Shown: piece after piece, positions 18,302-28,852 of the stretch
Layout: each line of letters starts with the position of its first letter
How positions within the stretch are numbered: the first letter of the stretch is position 1
Assembly: GCA_023079485.1 (NCBI GenBank)
Contig: CM041083.1
Coordinates: forward strand, 174,709,480-174,773,479
DNA from: Archilochus colubris
Lineage: Eukaryota; Chordata; Aves; Apodiformes; Trochilidae
DNA length: 64,000 bases
Direction of reading: 5' to 3'
Notes under the pieces: generated by a model
Database searches by the model: none
Told to the model about the DNA's origin: nothing
Seen by the model: only the letters and a program-made list of their open reading frames with translations
Made by a program: the position numbers and the translations under genes

Positions 18302-19390
18302 ATGGTTTCAAAAAAAGCAAAAACTGCTGCTGTTGAGAAAAAGGGTGTGTCCGTACAGACAGAATCCCTTAAGAGGAACAGTAAAATGGACGTAGCTGTT
18401 CAAGTCTCTGGCTGTGAAGAATGTTTAAGCCTCGTCCTGGCACCGGCGGACAGTGAAAATAAGGTCTGTGTGAGATGCGAGCAGGTCAACGACCTGCTGA
18501 GCATGGTGGCAGAGCTTAAGGAGTAGGTGGAGCGACTAAGAAGTATTAGGGAAAGTGAAAAGGAAATTGACTGGTGGAGTCATATCCTTTCAACTACAAT
18601 TGAAATCCAACAGGAGACAGTGAAGTCCTGCCCCTCCTCCTATCAGGCAGCTGATGCAGACCAGGTGGATAGGGGAGAATGGAAACAGGTCCCCCACCGA
18701 AAAGGCAAAAGAATTCTCTCCCAACCCCCACCACTCCCCCAGGTGCCCATAGAGAACAGATATGAGGCCCTGGACTCAGAGAATCAAGAAGAGGACAGAC
18801 AAGAGGACGATCTGTCCATAAGGCCTCCCGTTCACCCCCTGTCTACCAGACGGATTAAAACTTCACCTACAAAGAAAAGAAGAAGGGTAGTTGTAGTTGG
18901 TGACTCTCTTCTGAGGGGAACTGAGGGCCCTATATGTCGACCTGACCCATCCCATAGAGAGGTCTGCTGCCTTCCTGGCGCCCGGGTGAGGGATATTAGT
19001 CAGAGACTCCCTCAGCTAATTCAGTCCTCGGACTATTACCCACTGTTGGTAGTTCAGGCTGGCAGTGACGACATTATTGGAAGAAGTACAAGAGGGATTA
19101 AAAAGGACTTCAAGGCCCTGGGTCGGTTAGTCGATGGGTCAGGAGTACAGGTAGTCTTCGCCTCAGTTCCTGCAGTAGAAGGCTTGAATGAGGAGAGGAC
19201 TAGGAAAACCCATCTCATTAATAGGTGGCTAAGGGACTGGTGCCACCGGCGGAACTTCGGGTTCTTCGACCATGGGGCAAATCCCAAACTGCCTTGTGTC
19301 ATTAGATCTGATGGACTTCATCTAACTAACAGGGGGAAAAGGACTCTAGGTCATAGGTTGAAGGGGCTGATAAGGAGGGCTTTAAACTAG
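18302..19390 (+). pseudogene. CR1 ORF1, subfamily B, one nonsense codon
   Basis: This is the same protein as 13023-14099. The frame is open except for TAG at 18524-18526, where the other copies have a Glu codon in the coiled coil (AELKE-stop-VERLR). The Cys motif (CEEC ... CVRC), GDSLLRGTEG, GSDDI and DGLHLTNRGKR are all present. The C-terminal part (18527-19390) could be read only by readthrough or internal initiation. Confidence 0.9.
19381..19387 (+). promoter_or_regulatory. Candidate -1 frameshift heptamer U UUA AAC (CR1 copy 5)
   Basis: TTTAAAC is followed by TAG (19388-19390) in the ORF1 frame. The ORF2 frame is -1 and open across the site. There is no ATG in ORF2 before the MYTNARSMG segment. 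Confidence 0.6.
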
Positions 19391-21899
19391 GTTTGAAGGG
19401 GGAGAGGGTTGAAACTGAGCTCTCCAGAGAGGATCCTAAAGGTGGACTACCCGAGATAAATGACAAATCAGCAGCCCAGCTGAAGTGCATGTATACCAAT
19501 GCACGCAGCATGGGCAACAAACAGGAGGAGCTGGAAGCCATCGTGCGGCAGGAAAGCTATGATGTAGTCGCTATCACAGAAACGTGGTGGGATGACTCCC
19601 ATGACTGGAGTGCTGCCATGGGTGGATACAGGCTCTTCAGAAGGGACAGGCAGGGTAGGAGAGGTGGAGGGGTAGCCCTATATGTTAGAGAATCTCTCAA
19701 CACTGTAGAAGTTGAGACCACCAATAATAGGGCAGAATGCCTGTGGGTTAGAATCAGTGGGAAGGTCATCAAGGCCGATATCGTGATGGGAGTCTGTTAC
19801 AGACCGCCCACTCAGGATGATGAGGTCGACGAAATATTCTACAAGCAACTGGAGGATGTTTCAAAATCATCATCCCTTATTCTCGTAGGTGACTTCAACT
19901 TGCCAGACATCTGCTGGGAACTCCACACCACAGAGAGGAGGCAGTCTAGGAGATTCCTAGAGTGTATTGAAGACAATTTCCTGCTCCAACTAGTAAATGA
20001 GCCCACCAGGGACGGAGCCCCACTTGACCTTCTTTTCACAAACAGAGAGGGGCTGGTGGGAGATGTGGGGGTTGATGGACGACTGGGACTTAGTGACCAT
20101 GAAATAATAGAGTTTTCAATACTCAGGGATACAAGGAGGGTTGTCAGTAAAACCTCTGTGTTGGACTTCTGGAGAGCAGATTTTGGACTATTCAAAAGAC
20201 TAGTTCAGAGTATACCCTGGGAAACAGCCCTTGAAAACAGAGGGGTCCAGGAGGGATGGACATACTTCAAAGAGCATATTCTGAAAGCACAGGAACAGGC
20301 TGTCCCAGAGTCCTGGAAGGCGAGCCGGCGGGGAAGGCAACCAGTCTGGCTGAACTGGGAGACTCTGAAAGAAATTAGGGTTAAGAAGAGGGCCTATCAA
20401 TTATGGAAAAAAGGGCTAACTTCTCAAGAGGAATTTAGGAATATAGTCAGGTCATGTAGAAAGAAAATCAGAGAGACAAAAGCACATGAACTGAATCTTG
20501 CTACCTCTGTGAAGGACAATAAGAAATGCTTCTACAGATATATCAATAGCAAAAGAAGAGGCAAGGAAAACATTCATTCTGTACTGGACATGGGTGGGAA
20601 TATAGTTATCAAAGATGAGGAAAAGGCTGAGGTATTTAACACCTTCTTTACCTCAGTTTTCAACAGAAAGACAGGTTATCCTGTTGACAGCAGGCTTCTG
20701 GAGCCTATAGAAGGTGATAAAAATCTAAACAGCCCCCTGTAATATTGAAGGACACAGTCAGTGACCTCTTGAGCTGCTTGGACCCCCACAAGTCTATGGG
20801 ACCGGATGGGATCCACCCAAGAGTGATGAGGGAGCTGGCAGAAGAGCTCGCCAAGCCTCTCTCTATCATCTACCAACAGTCCTGGCTCACGGGGGACATC
20901 CCAGATGATTGGAAGTTGGCGAATGTCACGCCAATCCACAAAAAGGGCCGGAAGGAGGACCCGGGAAACTACAGGCCCATCAGCCTGACCTCAGTGCCTG
21001 GCAGGGTTATGGAGCAGATCATCCTCAGTGCAATCACACAGCACCTGCAGGATGGGCAAGGGATCAGACCCAGCCAGCACGGGTTTAGGAAGGGCAGGTC
21101 CTGCCTGACCAACCTGATCTCCTTTTATGATCAGGTGACCCGTCTGGTGGATGAGGGGAAGGCGGTGGATGTGGTCTACCTGGATTTCAGCAAAGCCTTT
21201 GACACCGTCCCCCATAGCATTCTCCTGAAAAAGCTGTCATCCCACAGCTTGGACAGGAGCACCCTGTGCTGGGTTAGGAACTGGCTGGAGGGCCGGGCCC
21301 AGAGAGTGGTGCTGAATGGGGCTGCATCCAGTTGGCGGCCGGTCACCAGTGGTGTCCCCCAGAGATCTGTAGTGGAACAGAGCAACCAGGTGTCCCTAAT
21401 CACCAAGAAGTGGGTGTGAGCCGGTGCCCAATCAGGGCAGGCCCCCTACTGAGCATGTGTAAGACCAGGGGGCCAATAAATAGTGAGGCTCACACCCACC
21501 GGGCAGCTCACTCAGCCCTGGTGAGGCCACACCTCAAGTACTGTGTCCAGTTCTGGGCCCCTCAGTCTAGGAAGGATATCGAGGTCCTGGAGCAGGTCCA
21601 AAGGAGGGCAACTAGGATGGTGAAGGGACTCGAGCACAGATCCTATGAGGTGAGGCTGAGGGAGCTGGGGGTGTTCAGCCTGGAAAAGAGGAGGCTCAGG
21701 GGAGACCTCATCACTCTCTACAACTACCTGAAAGGAGGTTGTAGCCAGGTGGAGGTTGGTCTCTTTTCCCAGGCAGCTCTCAGCAAGACAAGAGGGCATG
21801 GACTTAAGCTCTGCCAGGGGAGGTTTAGGTTAGATATTAGAAAGAATTTCTTTACGGAGAGGGTGATCAGACATTGGAATGGGCTGCCAGTGAAGTAGT
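19387..21899 (+). pseudogene. CR1 ORF2, subfamily B, nearly open then truncated
   Basis: The endonuclease is complete: NARSMGNKQEEL (about 19499), ITETWWDDSHDWS (about 19573), GDFNLPDICW (about 19890) and SDHEI (about 20095). The frame stays open to 20742. One C is missing from the run before TGTAATATTG at about 20733, which shifts the frame. RT resumes with PDGIHPRV and [11 protein letters not shown] (about 21178). After GVPQ the partial LTR begins (21368), so the FADD motif is lost. The C-terminal region resumes at 21511. Confidence 0.9.
21368..21514 (+). mobile_element. Truncated LTR (first ~147 bp) of the 313/326-bp group
   Basis: It begins TGTAGTGGAACAGAGC inside CR1 motif B and contains GGCCAATAAATAG. 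It stops at GCTCACTCA, where it joins CR1 GCCCTGGTGAGGCC with ACTCA shared by both sides. The other half of the LTR and about 430 bases of CR1 are missing, so a microhomology deletion is likely. Confidence 0.85.
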
Positions 21900-22071
21900 G
21901 GATTCTCCATCCCTGGAGATATTTAAAAAGAGACTGGATGTGGCACTCTGTGCCATAGTCTAACAACCGCAGCAGTGGTTCAAAGGTTGGACTTGATGAT
22001 CTCTGAGGTCCCTTCCAACCCAGTCAATTCTATGATTCTGTGATTCTATGATTCTATGATTCTATGATTCT

Positions 22072-22813
22072 TGTAAGTAGTTGCACTTGCTGAAATTAAC
22101 AGCAAGTTTCTCAGACAGTGTGTGCTTCTACAACTGATAACACTCAATGTTTATAGTTACTGCTAGAGACTGGTGTGCAGAGCCAAGGACACTGCTCAGC
22201 TGTGAGGAAAACTTTTACCCTTCAGAAGGAAGAAAGAGGTCTCACCTGCAGCCCTCCTTTGGGGAGGAATGGACAAGAGAGATGCCAGAATTGACCAAAC
22301 AGAGTATTCCATCCCATATACATCATACTCAGTATAAATTTGAGGGATAGCAAGGGCCAAGCCAGATTTCCTGCTTCCAGCTTCCAGCTGCCTGCCCTTC
22401 CTGCCTTTCCTGCTTCCCTTCTTTCACCCGGCATCCTGGAAGGATTCCGTCCGTTCGTCTGCCTGTGGTCCTGATCCGTGCCAGCCCATATCTGTGTGTT
22501 CCTGCCTCCAGTTCCCGACTGCTGCCGACTCCAGGAGTCCAGTCTGGACTTTCCCAGGGCTGCCCTGCAGCCTCGGTGGCGACGTGAGAGTTACTGGGGG
22601 AGGAACATAGCATCAATTTTCCTGTATATTTGTATATATTTAGTAATTTTTCCTATTTATCATTACTGTTTCATTAAAGTTGTGTAGTTTAGTTTCCAAC
22701 CCATAAGTCTCTCTCCCTTATTCTCTCTCCTTTCTTTATCAGGGAGGAGAGAGAGATTAATAGAGAGCGTCTGTTATTCGGTTTAATTGCTGGGCCAGTG
22801 TTAAACCGTGACA
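22072..22813 (+). mobile_element. Probable LTR, ~742 bp, different ERV family
   Basis: It starts TGTAAGTAGTTGCACTTGC right after the CR1 octamers and ends GTTAAACCGTGACA. A TATA-like AGTATAAATTTGAGGG lies at about 22330 and CATTAAAG near 22673. The last 120 bases resemble the end of the segment at 37706-38110. It is followed by an env-like fragment, so it is probably a 5' LTR and not a solo one. Confidence 0.6.
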
Positions 22814-22928
22814 CTAGGAAACAGGAAACCCCCCGGCTCAGTCTCAGAATTGGCTACTCTGACACTGGGTACCGAAGAAGTTACTATGTGACAGCCAGAA
22901 GATTAGCCACCTTTTTGGCTTACACGCA

Positions 22929-23150
22929 ATGATTTGTAAGATCATGATTTTGTTTCTAATTGTTCCGAAATTGCTGTTGCTTGTAACATGTTTGGTTGGT
23001 TGTGCAAAACCTGATTTGATTGGTATGCCAAGGAATACATTGATTCACGAACTCTGGGATAAAAATTCTTTCCTCAGTTTGGGACAAAATATAAGTACAG
23101 TCCTGGATTTGCAAAATTGTTGGGTCTGTGGATCACATCCACAGATGTAG
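22929..23150 (+). pseudogene. env: Retroviral Env fragment: signal peptide and SU N-terminus
   Basis: This short ORF starts MICKIMILFLIVPKLLLLV, a hydrophobic signal-peptide-like segment, then encodes about 45 residues with an N-glycosylation site (NIS) and NCWVCG. A CWxC motif in the SU N-terminal region is typical of gammaretrovirus-type envelopes. It is cut at 23147-23150, where CR1 ORF1 sequence begins. Only about 115 bases separate it from the LTR end, so gag and pol are absent. The short length keeps this tentative. Confidence 0.5.
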
Positions 23151-23161
23151 CTAGATACATC

Positions 23162-24233
23162 ATGGTCACAACGCGGCCAAAAACCATAGTGAAAAAGAAT
23201 GTGGAGACTCAGACAGAGCTCCCAAGCAGGCATGCAGCGGTGCAGGTCTCTAGCTGCAGTGAATGCCTGTGCCTGGCACTGGTATCAAAGGGAACCAGTG
23301 ATACCGCATGTGTGCGGTGTGAGCAAGTAAATGATCTCCTCAGGCAGGTGGTTAAACTGACAGAGGAGGTGGAGAGACTGAGAACCATTAGAGAATGTGA
23401 GAGGGAAATAGACTGGTGGAATCACACCCTGAGGCAGGGGCAGATGGGAGAGGTTGAGGAAGTGATGGATCCCCCCCCCCTCCTGTCACCAGACAGAAGG
23501 AGAGGACTTAAGAGACATGAATGAATGGAAGGAGGTCCGGCCTCGGAAGGGCACGAAAAAATCCTCCCAACCCCCTCCTCCCTCCCAATTGCCCTTGAAG
23601 AATAGGTATGAGGCCTTGGAAATTCAGGGACAGGAAAATGTAGTCACAGAGGTAGACTTACCTAGTGAACCACCTAGGACTCATCAGTCACCCCGTGTCC
23701 TTAGGACTTCTTCAATCAAGAAGGAAAGGAGAGTAGTTGTGGTGGGTGACTCCCTTCTGAGGGGGACAGAAGGGCCCATCTGTCGACCGGACCCATCCCA
23801 CAGGGAGGTCTGTTGCCTCCCTGGGGTTCGGATTAGAGATGTTAAAAGGAAACTCCCTGATCTTGTGGGTTCCTCTAATTACTATCCACTGCTGATTTTT
23901 CAGGTTGGCAGTGATGAAATTATCACAAGAAATGTAAGGGCAATGAAGAGTGACTTCAGGGCCTTGGGACGGCTAGTTAGGGGGTCTGGAGCGCAAGTAG
24001 TGTTTGCCTCCATCCCTCCTGTAAGAATGGGTGGGGAGGTATATAGGAAGAGTTTACAAGTCAACGAGTGGCTAAGAGACTGGTGCCAAAGACAGAGTTT
24101 TGGTTTTTTTGATCATGGGATGCTATATGAGACACCTGGCCTGGTGGTGACAGGTGGGATGCACCTGTCCCAGAGGGGGAAGAGGCTTTTGGGGCAGGAC
24201 TTAGCAGGGCTCATTGAGAGAGTTTTAAACTAG
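23162..24233 (+). pseudogene. CR1 ORF1, subfamily A, one homopolymer frameshift
   Basis: It aligns with 239-1309 throughout. The C-run at 23471-23480 is one base longer than the CCCCACCCC of copy 1 and shifts the frame. The second half (from about 23517) is open and includes VVVVGDSLLRGTEG and the GGMHLSQRGKR block, again without the catalytic Asp. Confidence 0.9.
24224..24230 (+). promoter_or_regulatory. Candidate -1 frameshift heptamer U UUA AAC (CR1 copy 6)
   Basis: TTTAAAC is in ORF1 phase before TAG 24231-24233, identical in context to copy 1. Confidence 0.6.
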
Positions 24234-24725
24234 ATGTGAAGGGGGAAGGGGAGAAAACTGGGTCTGTTAGGGACAAACACAAGAAGAACAAACCAGGGCC
24301 CAAAGGCAGTTGGTCTAGGAAGGATTTAGTCCCACCAGTGTGCTCTGTTTGTTTCCTGAAATGTCTGTATGCTAATGCACGCAGCATGGGGAGTAAGCAA
24401 GAAGAGTTAGAGGTCAGTGTACGGGCTAAGGGTTATGATCTGGTAGCGATAACAGAGACATGGTGGGATAGGTCACATGACTGGAATGTGGCCATGGATG
24501 GTTATGTACTTTTTCGGAAAGATAGGGCGGGGAAGCGAGGTGGTGGAGTTGCTCTTTATGTGAGAGAGCAACTAGAATGTGTTGAGTTTTGTGCAGGGGC
24601 TGAGGAGGGGCAAGTTGAAAGTCTGTGGGTAAGAATTAAGGGGCAGGCTGGTGTGGGTGACACAGTTGTGGGGGTCTACTACAGACCTCCTGATCAAGGC
24701 GAGGAGGTTGATGAGGCCTTCTACA

Positions 24726-25035
24726 TGTAGGTACAAAGGTGGTATGCACAGACAGTGCAAAACAACCGATGGAGACAAGCTGTTTGTCATACAAACCGTG
24801 GGATAAACATAGTCCCGAGATATGCTAGATAAGCATGGAACTTCCTGAATATGCAGCCCCCTGATTGTGAGATTGTCTTGAAGGGATTAGTGATATAGAT
24901 AAGGTGCGATTTCCTTCCTTGGGTAAATCACCATTGTAAAATAGTAAGATAAGAAAAGGTATATAACTGCATGTAAGGATATGAATAAACGGATTTAGTT
25001 TGCATCAAACTGTTGTCCCCGTCCTTGCTGCGGCA
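24726..25035 (+). repeat. ERV4 5' LTR, 310 bp
   Basis: It begins TGTAGGTACAAAGG and ends TGCTGCGGCA. A TATA-like GGTATATAAC is at about 24959 and AATAAA at 24984-24989. It is unrelated in sequence to the other LTRs in the window except for the TGTAG start. Confidence 0.95.
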
Positions 25036-25037
25036 AA

Positions 25038-25055
25038 TGGTGACCCCAACGTGAT
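25038..25055 (+). promoter_or_regulatory. ERV4 primer binding site, tRNA-Trp-like
   Basis: TGGTGACCCCAACGTGAT lies two bases after the LTR. It differs at one position from the tRNA-Trp primer site of avian leukosis-type retroviruses. Confidence 0.85.
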
Positions 25056-25170
25056 TTCGGGAAGAATTCTGCTGAAGAAGCAGCCGGCCAGCAGGTCTCC
25101 GAGAACTTCGAATTTGAGGCTGAAAGAAGCCTGGACGAGGGCGGCCGCCCGTCTGCACCTCCTCGCGTTT

Positions 25171-25180
25171 GGCAGGTGAG
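25171..25180 (+). promoter_or_regulatory. Candidate ERV4 splice donor in leader
   Basis: GGCAG/GTGAGC (cut after 25175) matches the donor consensus and lies 22 bases upstream of the gag ATG. Such a donor would normally generate the env mRNA. Confidence 0.5.
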
Positions 25181-25197
25181 CTCGGAGAGACGAAGTC

Positions 25198-26571
25198 ATG
25201 GGTAATCAAAGTTCCCATGAAGAACAGGACGTTTATAGACTTATGAGAGAACTGTTGCTTAAGCAGCAGAAAGAAATCTCGGATCATGCACTTAAGCTCA
25301 TTTTAAAACGGGTCCGTGAGAAATTTCCAGGTACTTCTGCTGTTACTATCTTTGAATCTGAACTGTGGGATAAAGCGGGAGTCCGTTTATGGGACCTGAA
25401 TACGCGAGGGGATCACGAAGCACTTAAACTCCTATTTCCCTGGCGGACAGTATTTGAAGGGATTAAAGCGCAGGAATCGGAGCGAGCAGACACTTCTTCT
25501 GCCGCTTCTGCCGTTCCCAGCGCCCCCCCGCTACCACAGGGAAGAGCGCGGGAAGACGCTCCCCCTGCCAGAACTGTAGCCAAGGTAACCAGACCGGATT
25601 CGCCAAGCGACGATCCGTTCGAGCCTGATCCTTTCGATACAGGACAAGAACCAGATCTAATTCCCGATGATTACGATCCATACGCGGTATGGGCTGCTAT
25701 TAAAAAGCAGGCTTTAGATGTGGGAGAAATTGACATGGCTATAGCTATCAGTGTGCCCCCACGCCCTGCACAGCGACGGCACGAAAGAGACCCCATCGGC
25801 TCAGCAGTCGTTTCGAACATATCCGATGCAGCGATGTCCAGTTCTCGGTGCGCCACGGCAAGTGACCTTGCTCTTACAAGAGCCACAGCACGGAGCGCCG
25901 GACTGGATTTATCGACCCGGTTCACAGTGATTCTTGCTGACCCCTCGGTGCATATAATCGAAACCTTGTTTCAAGGGCCTCTTCCGTCCGGGACTATGGG
26001 TCTTATTGTGGGTCAGTCATCAAGTACTTTTAGTGGTCTTTTTGTTTTACCAGGAGTCATCGACAACGATGCATTAGAAATAAAAATAATGGCTTGGACG
26101 CCTACACCACCCTGCACGATACCCGCTAAAAGTAAAATAGCACAATTGGTGTTGTTACCTTTAAATACTGATTTTTTCCCCTCAGATGTCACGCGGCAGG
26201 GCGCCTTCGGATCTACAGGCTGCCCGCAAATATACTGGACACATGCGATCTCAAAGGACAGACCATTGAAACAATGTAAACTTAAAAATGGATGTCAACA
26301 AGTTATGTTAACAGGTCTTATTGACACAGGCTATGTTACCGTCATCTCCCAAGCTAAGTGGCCGCGCCAGTGGAATCTAACTCGCACTGCACAGCCATTA
26401 GCAGGAATAGGGGGAATCGGTAACAGTTACCAGAGTGAAAATGTTATTCAAATCATTGGTCCTGAGAACAGGGTAGCTAGTACTCGACCCTTTGTATTGC
26501 CAGTACCATTGAATCTGTGGGGAAGGGATGTTCTGTCACAATGGGGATTGCATTTAGAAACGGTTTTTTAA
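25198..26571 (+). CDS. ERV4 in-frame Gag(MA)-dUTPase-protease fusion, 457 aa
   Basis: One uninterrupted ORF joins what are normally two frames. Residues 1 to about 110 look like matrix, with MGNQSS as a myristoylation-type start. A Pro/Ser/Asp-rich linker follows to about residue 190, with no capsid major homology region and no zinc knuckle. From about residue 215 the dUTPase motifs appear: SAGLDLS, GQSSS, GVIDNDALE, AQLVLLP and AFGSTG. Protease follows with DTGYVTVIS (Tyr where Ala is usual) and GIGGIG. The deletion that removed capsid and nucleocapsid also fused the frames, so no gag-pro shift would be needed. It ends in a T6 run plus TAA overlapping pol. Confidence 0.9.
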   Translation: MGNQSSHEEQDVYRLMRELLLKQQKEISDHALKLILKRVREKFPGTSAVTIFESELWDKAGVRLWDLNTRGDHEALKLLFPWRTVFEGIKAQESERADTSSAASAVPSAPPLPQGRAREDAPPARTVAKVTRPDSPSDDPFEPDPFDTGQEPDLIPDDYDPYAVWAAIKKQALDVGEIDMAIAISVPPRPAQRRHERDPIGSAVVSNISDAAMSSSRCATASDLALTRATARSAGLDLSTRFTVILADPSVHIIETLFQGPLPSGTMGLIVGQSSSTFSGLFVLPGVIDNDALEIKIMAWTPTPPCTIPAKSKIAQLVLLPLNTDFFPSDVTRQGAFGSTGCPQIYWTHAISKDRPLKQCKLKNGCQQVMLTGLIDTGYVTVISQAKWPRQWNLTRTAQPLAGIGGIGNSYQSENVIQIIGPENRVASTRPFVLPVPLNLWGRDVLSQWGLHLETVF

Positions 26572-28127
26572 CAAGGGTCACTGATGAAGGGCGTGAAATT
26601 CCACAATTAACCTGGAAAACACAGGAGCCAGTGTGGGTGAATCAGTGGCCCTTATCAGAGGAAAAACTCACCGCCCTAGAACAATTGGTACAAATTCAAT
26701 TAAAAAAGGGACATGTAGTTCCAACTTTCAGTCCGTGGAATACTCCTGTTTTTGTAATTAAGAAAAAATCAGGTGGTTGGAGATTATTGCAAGATTTACG
26801 AAAAATTAATGCTGTTATGGAGCCAATGGGAGCGTTACAACCAGGTCTCCCTTCACCAACAATGATCCCACGGGAATGGAATTTGATTGTTATTGATTTA
26901 AAAGATTGCTTTTTTGATATTCCTTTACATCCTGATGATGCACCTAAGTTTGCCTTTTCTGTGCTTAGCCTTAATATGGGAGCACCTCTTAAACGCTACC
27001 ATTGGACGGTTTTACCTCAGGGCATGAAAAAGAGCCCCACAATCTGCCAGTGGTATGTGGCCAAAATATTGGCCCCAGTACGTCTTGAATTTCCGACTGT
27101 AATATTGTATCATTATATGGATGACCTGTTAATTGCTGCTGCCACTGAGGGTGATTTACAAAAAGCAATAGAATCTGTGTTAACTGCCATCGATCAGGCA
27201 GGCCTGAAAGTCTCACCAGAAAAAATTCAAAAACAAACCCCCTGGAATTATCTAGGGTGGAAAATTACCAATCATTCCATAATTCCGCAAAAGCTATCTA
27301 TTAATACTCAGATAGCCACACTGCATGATGCTAAAAAACTTTTGGGATCTATTAATTGGTTGCGACCCCTTCTGGGTATTTCAAATTCTGAATTGGCTCC
27401 TCTATTTGATCTTCTTAAAGGAGACGCGGATTTAATGGCTCCCAAACACCTCACACCCTCTGCGGAACTAGCATTACAGAGAGTTTGCAGGGCCATCGAA
27501 CAGAGGCAAGCCTCTCGTTGGGACCCTGATTTATTCTTTCAATTAATAATTTTAGAGGACGGTGTAAAATATTGTGGCATGATTTTTCAATGGGACACCA
27601 CGCTTACAGATCCATTGTTGATTTTAGAGTGGATTTTCCTGCCCAATCAATCCTCTAAAACTATTTTACAGCGACCAGAGATGTTTTCTCAAATCATTAT
27701 GAAGGCCAGAGAGCGACTGTTAACTCTTTCTGGCAGATCTTTCTCTACAATTTATATGCCTGTTACTGAATTGTATCTTTCTTTTCTTCTACAGAATTCA
27801 CTTCCTTTTCAGATTGCCGTACAGGACTTCACGGGACAATTTTCAAATCATTTTCCTCCACATAAACTCTTTCGATTGTCCTTTTCCCTTGCAGAAGTTC
27901 CAAAGAGAAGTGAAATTCCTTTACAAGCAATTACTGTGTTTACAGACGGTTCAGGTATCTCTCATAAAGCTGCAATTGTATGGAGAGACCCTGAAACCAA
28001 GGATTGGCAATCTGATATCACCTTTCACCCAGGTTCTCCTCAGCTTGTTGAATTAGCAGCTGTGACTAGAGCCTTTTTTCTTTTCAATAACCAACCTTTA
28101 AATATTATTACAGACTCAGCTTTCTGA
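26517..28127 (+). pseudogene. pol: ERV4 Pol: RT intact, RNase H truncated, integrase missing
   Basis: Pol lies in the -1 frame relative to the fusion ORF and overlaps its end; a T6 run at 26564-26569 is the likely shift region, though no canonical heptamer is in phase. RT is complete, with WNTPVFVIKKKSGGWR, MGALQPGLPSPTMIP, VIDLKDCFF and an intact YMDD at 27114-27125. RNase H has FTDGSG, VELAAV and ITDSA, then stops. At about 28118-28124 the sequence joins env, removing the end of RNase H, all of integrase and most of SU. The class II RT pattern is like that of ERV1, but the sequence is clearly a different family. Confidence 0.92.
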
Positions 28128-28852
28128 TCTGCGGTGATAGGGCCTGGCAAGGCATCCCCCGTAATGTTGTAGGTGGACCTTGCTATTTAGGCTCGTTAAC
28201 CCTTTTTGCTCCTCGCTTTGCTGAATTAAGGCAGCTTGTAAACCCTATATATCGTGCTCGTAACGCAAGAAGTATTGGCCTCACACCGCAGTGTGATGAT
28301 AATGTTAGGCTTTTAAGTGCAGCTGCTAGAACTGCTTTAGCTCTTTTTATTCCTGGTGCTGCCGCAGGAAATGCGCTTACTAACCTAGCTAGATTAGCAT
28401 GTTGGGCTGAAAAGCAAGCAAATATTACTACTGAGATTTTAGATAACCTTTTAATGGATCAAAATAGTTTGCGACACGCTTTATTACAAAATCGCGCTGC
28501 TATAGATTTTTTATTGCTAGCCCAGGGTCATGGCTGTCAGGAGTTTGAAGGCATGTGCTGTATGAATCTTTCTGATCATAGTGAGAGCATCCACGCCAGC
28601 ATCACGCAGTTGAAGCAACACACACAGAAGATTCAGCAACAAATAAACCCTCTCGGCGATGCTTTCACAACCTGGCTTCATGATATGGGACTTAAAGGAT
28701 GGCTTTTATCTTTAGTTAAAACTCTTTGTTATGCTGGGATTGTTATTCTGATTTTGCTTTTGTTATTGCCTTGTCTTTTTCAATGTATCCAGGGAATGCT
28801 TAATAGAACTGTTTCTAAGGTTTTTTTGTGCAACAGAAGGGGGGAGATGTAG
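28121..28852 (+). pseudogene. env: ERV4 Env remnant: SU C-terminus and TM subunit
   Basis: An open frame of about 243 codons without a proper start; the first in-frame ATG is at 28454. It contains an Ala/Gly-rich fusion-peptide-like stretch (about 28330-28400), heptad-repeat-like helices, a CX6CC motif at about 28538-28564 (the covalently linked SU-TM type), and a transmembrane segment rich in Leu/Ile (about 28735-28785) with a short cytoplasmic tail. The N-terminal receptor-binding part and signal peptide are missing. It ends next to the polypurine tract. Confidence 0.85.
28836..28847 (+). promoter_or_regulatory. ERV4 polypurine tract
   Basis: AGAAGGGGGGAGA-type purine run directly before the 3' LTR and overlapping the end of the env frame. 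Confidence 0.85.

Larger units (their letters stand above)
17943..22071 (+). mobile_element. CR1 subfamily B copy 5, full-length 5' end, with partial LTR
   Basis: It starts with a duplicated promoter module, then ORF1 (18302-19390), ORF2 from 19387, a truncated LTR (21368-21514) joined to the CR1 3' part, and an octamer array ending about 22071. The ORF2 portion between motif B and the C-terminal region is deleted at the LTR. Confidence 0.93.

Noticed and set aside
28121..28852. A functional, co-opted envelope (syncytin-like) gene
   Set aside because: The signal peptide and nearly all of SU are deleted, so it cannot be a complete envelope; it is described as a remnant only.
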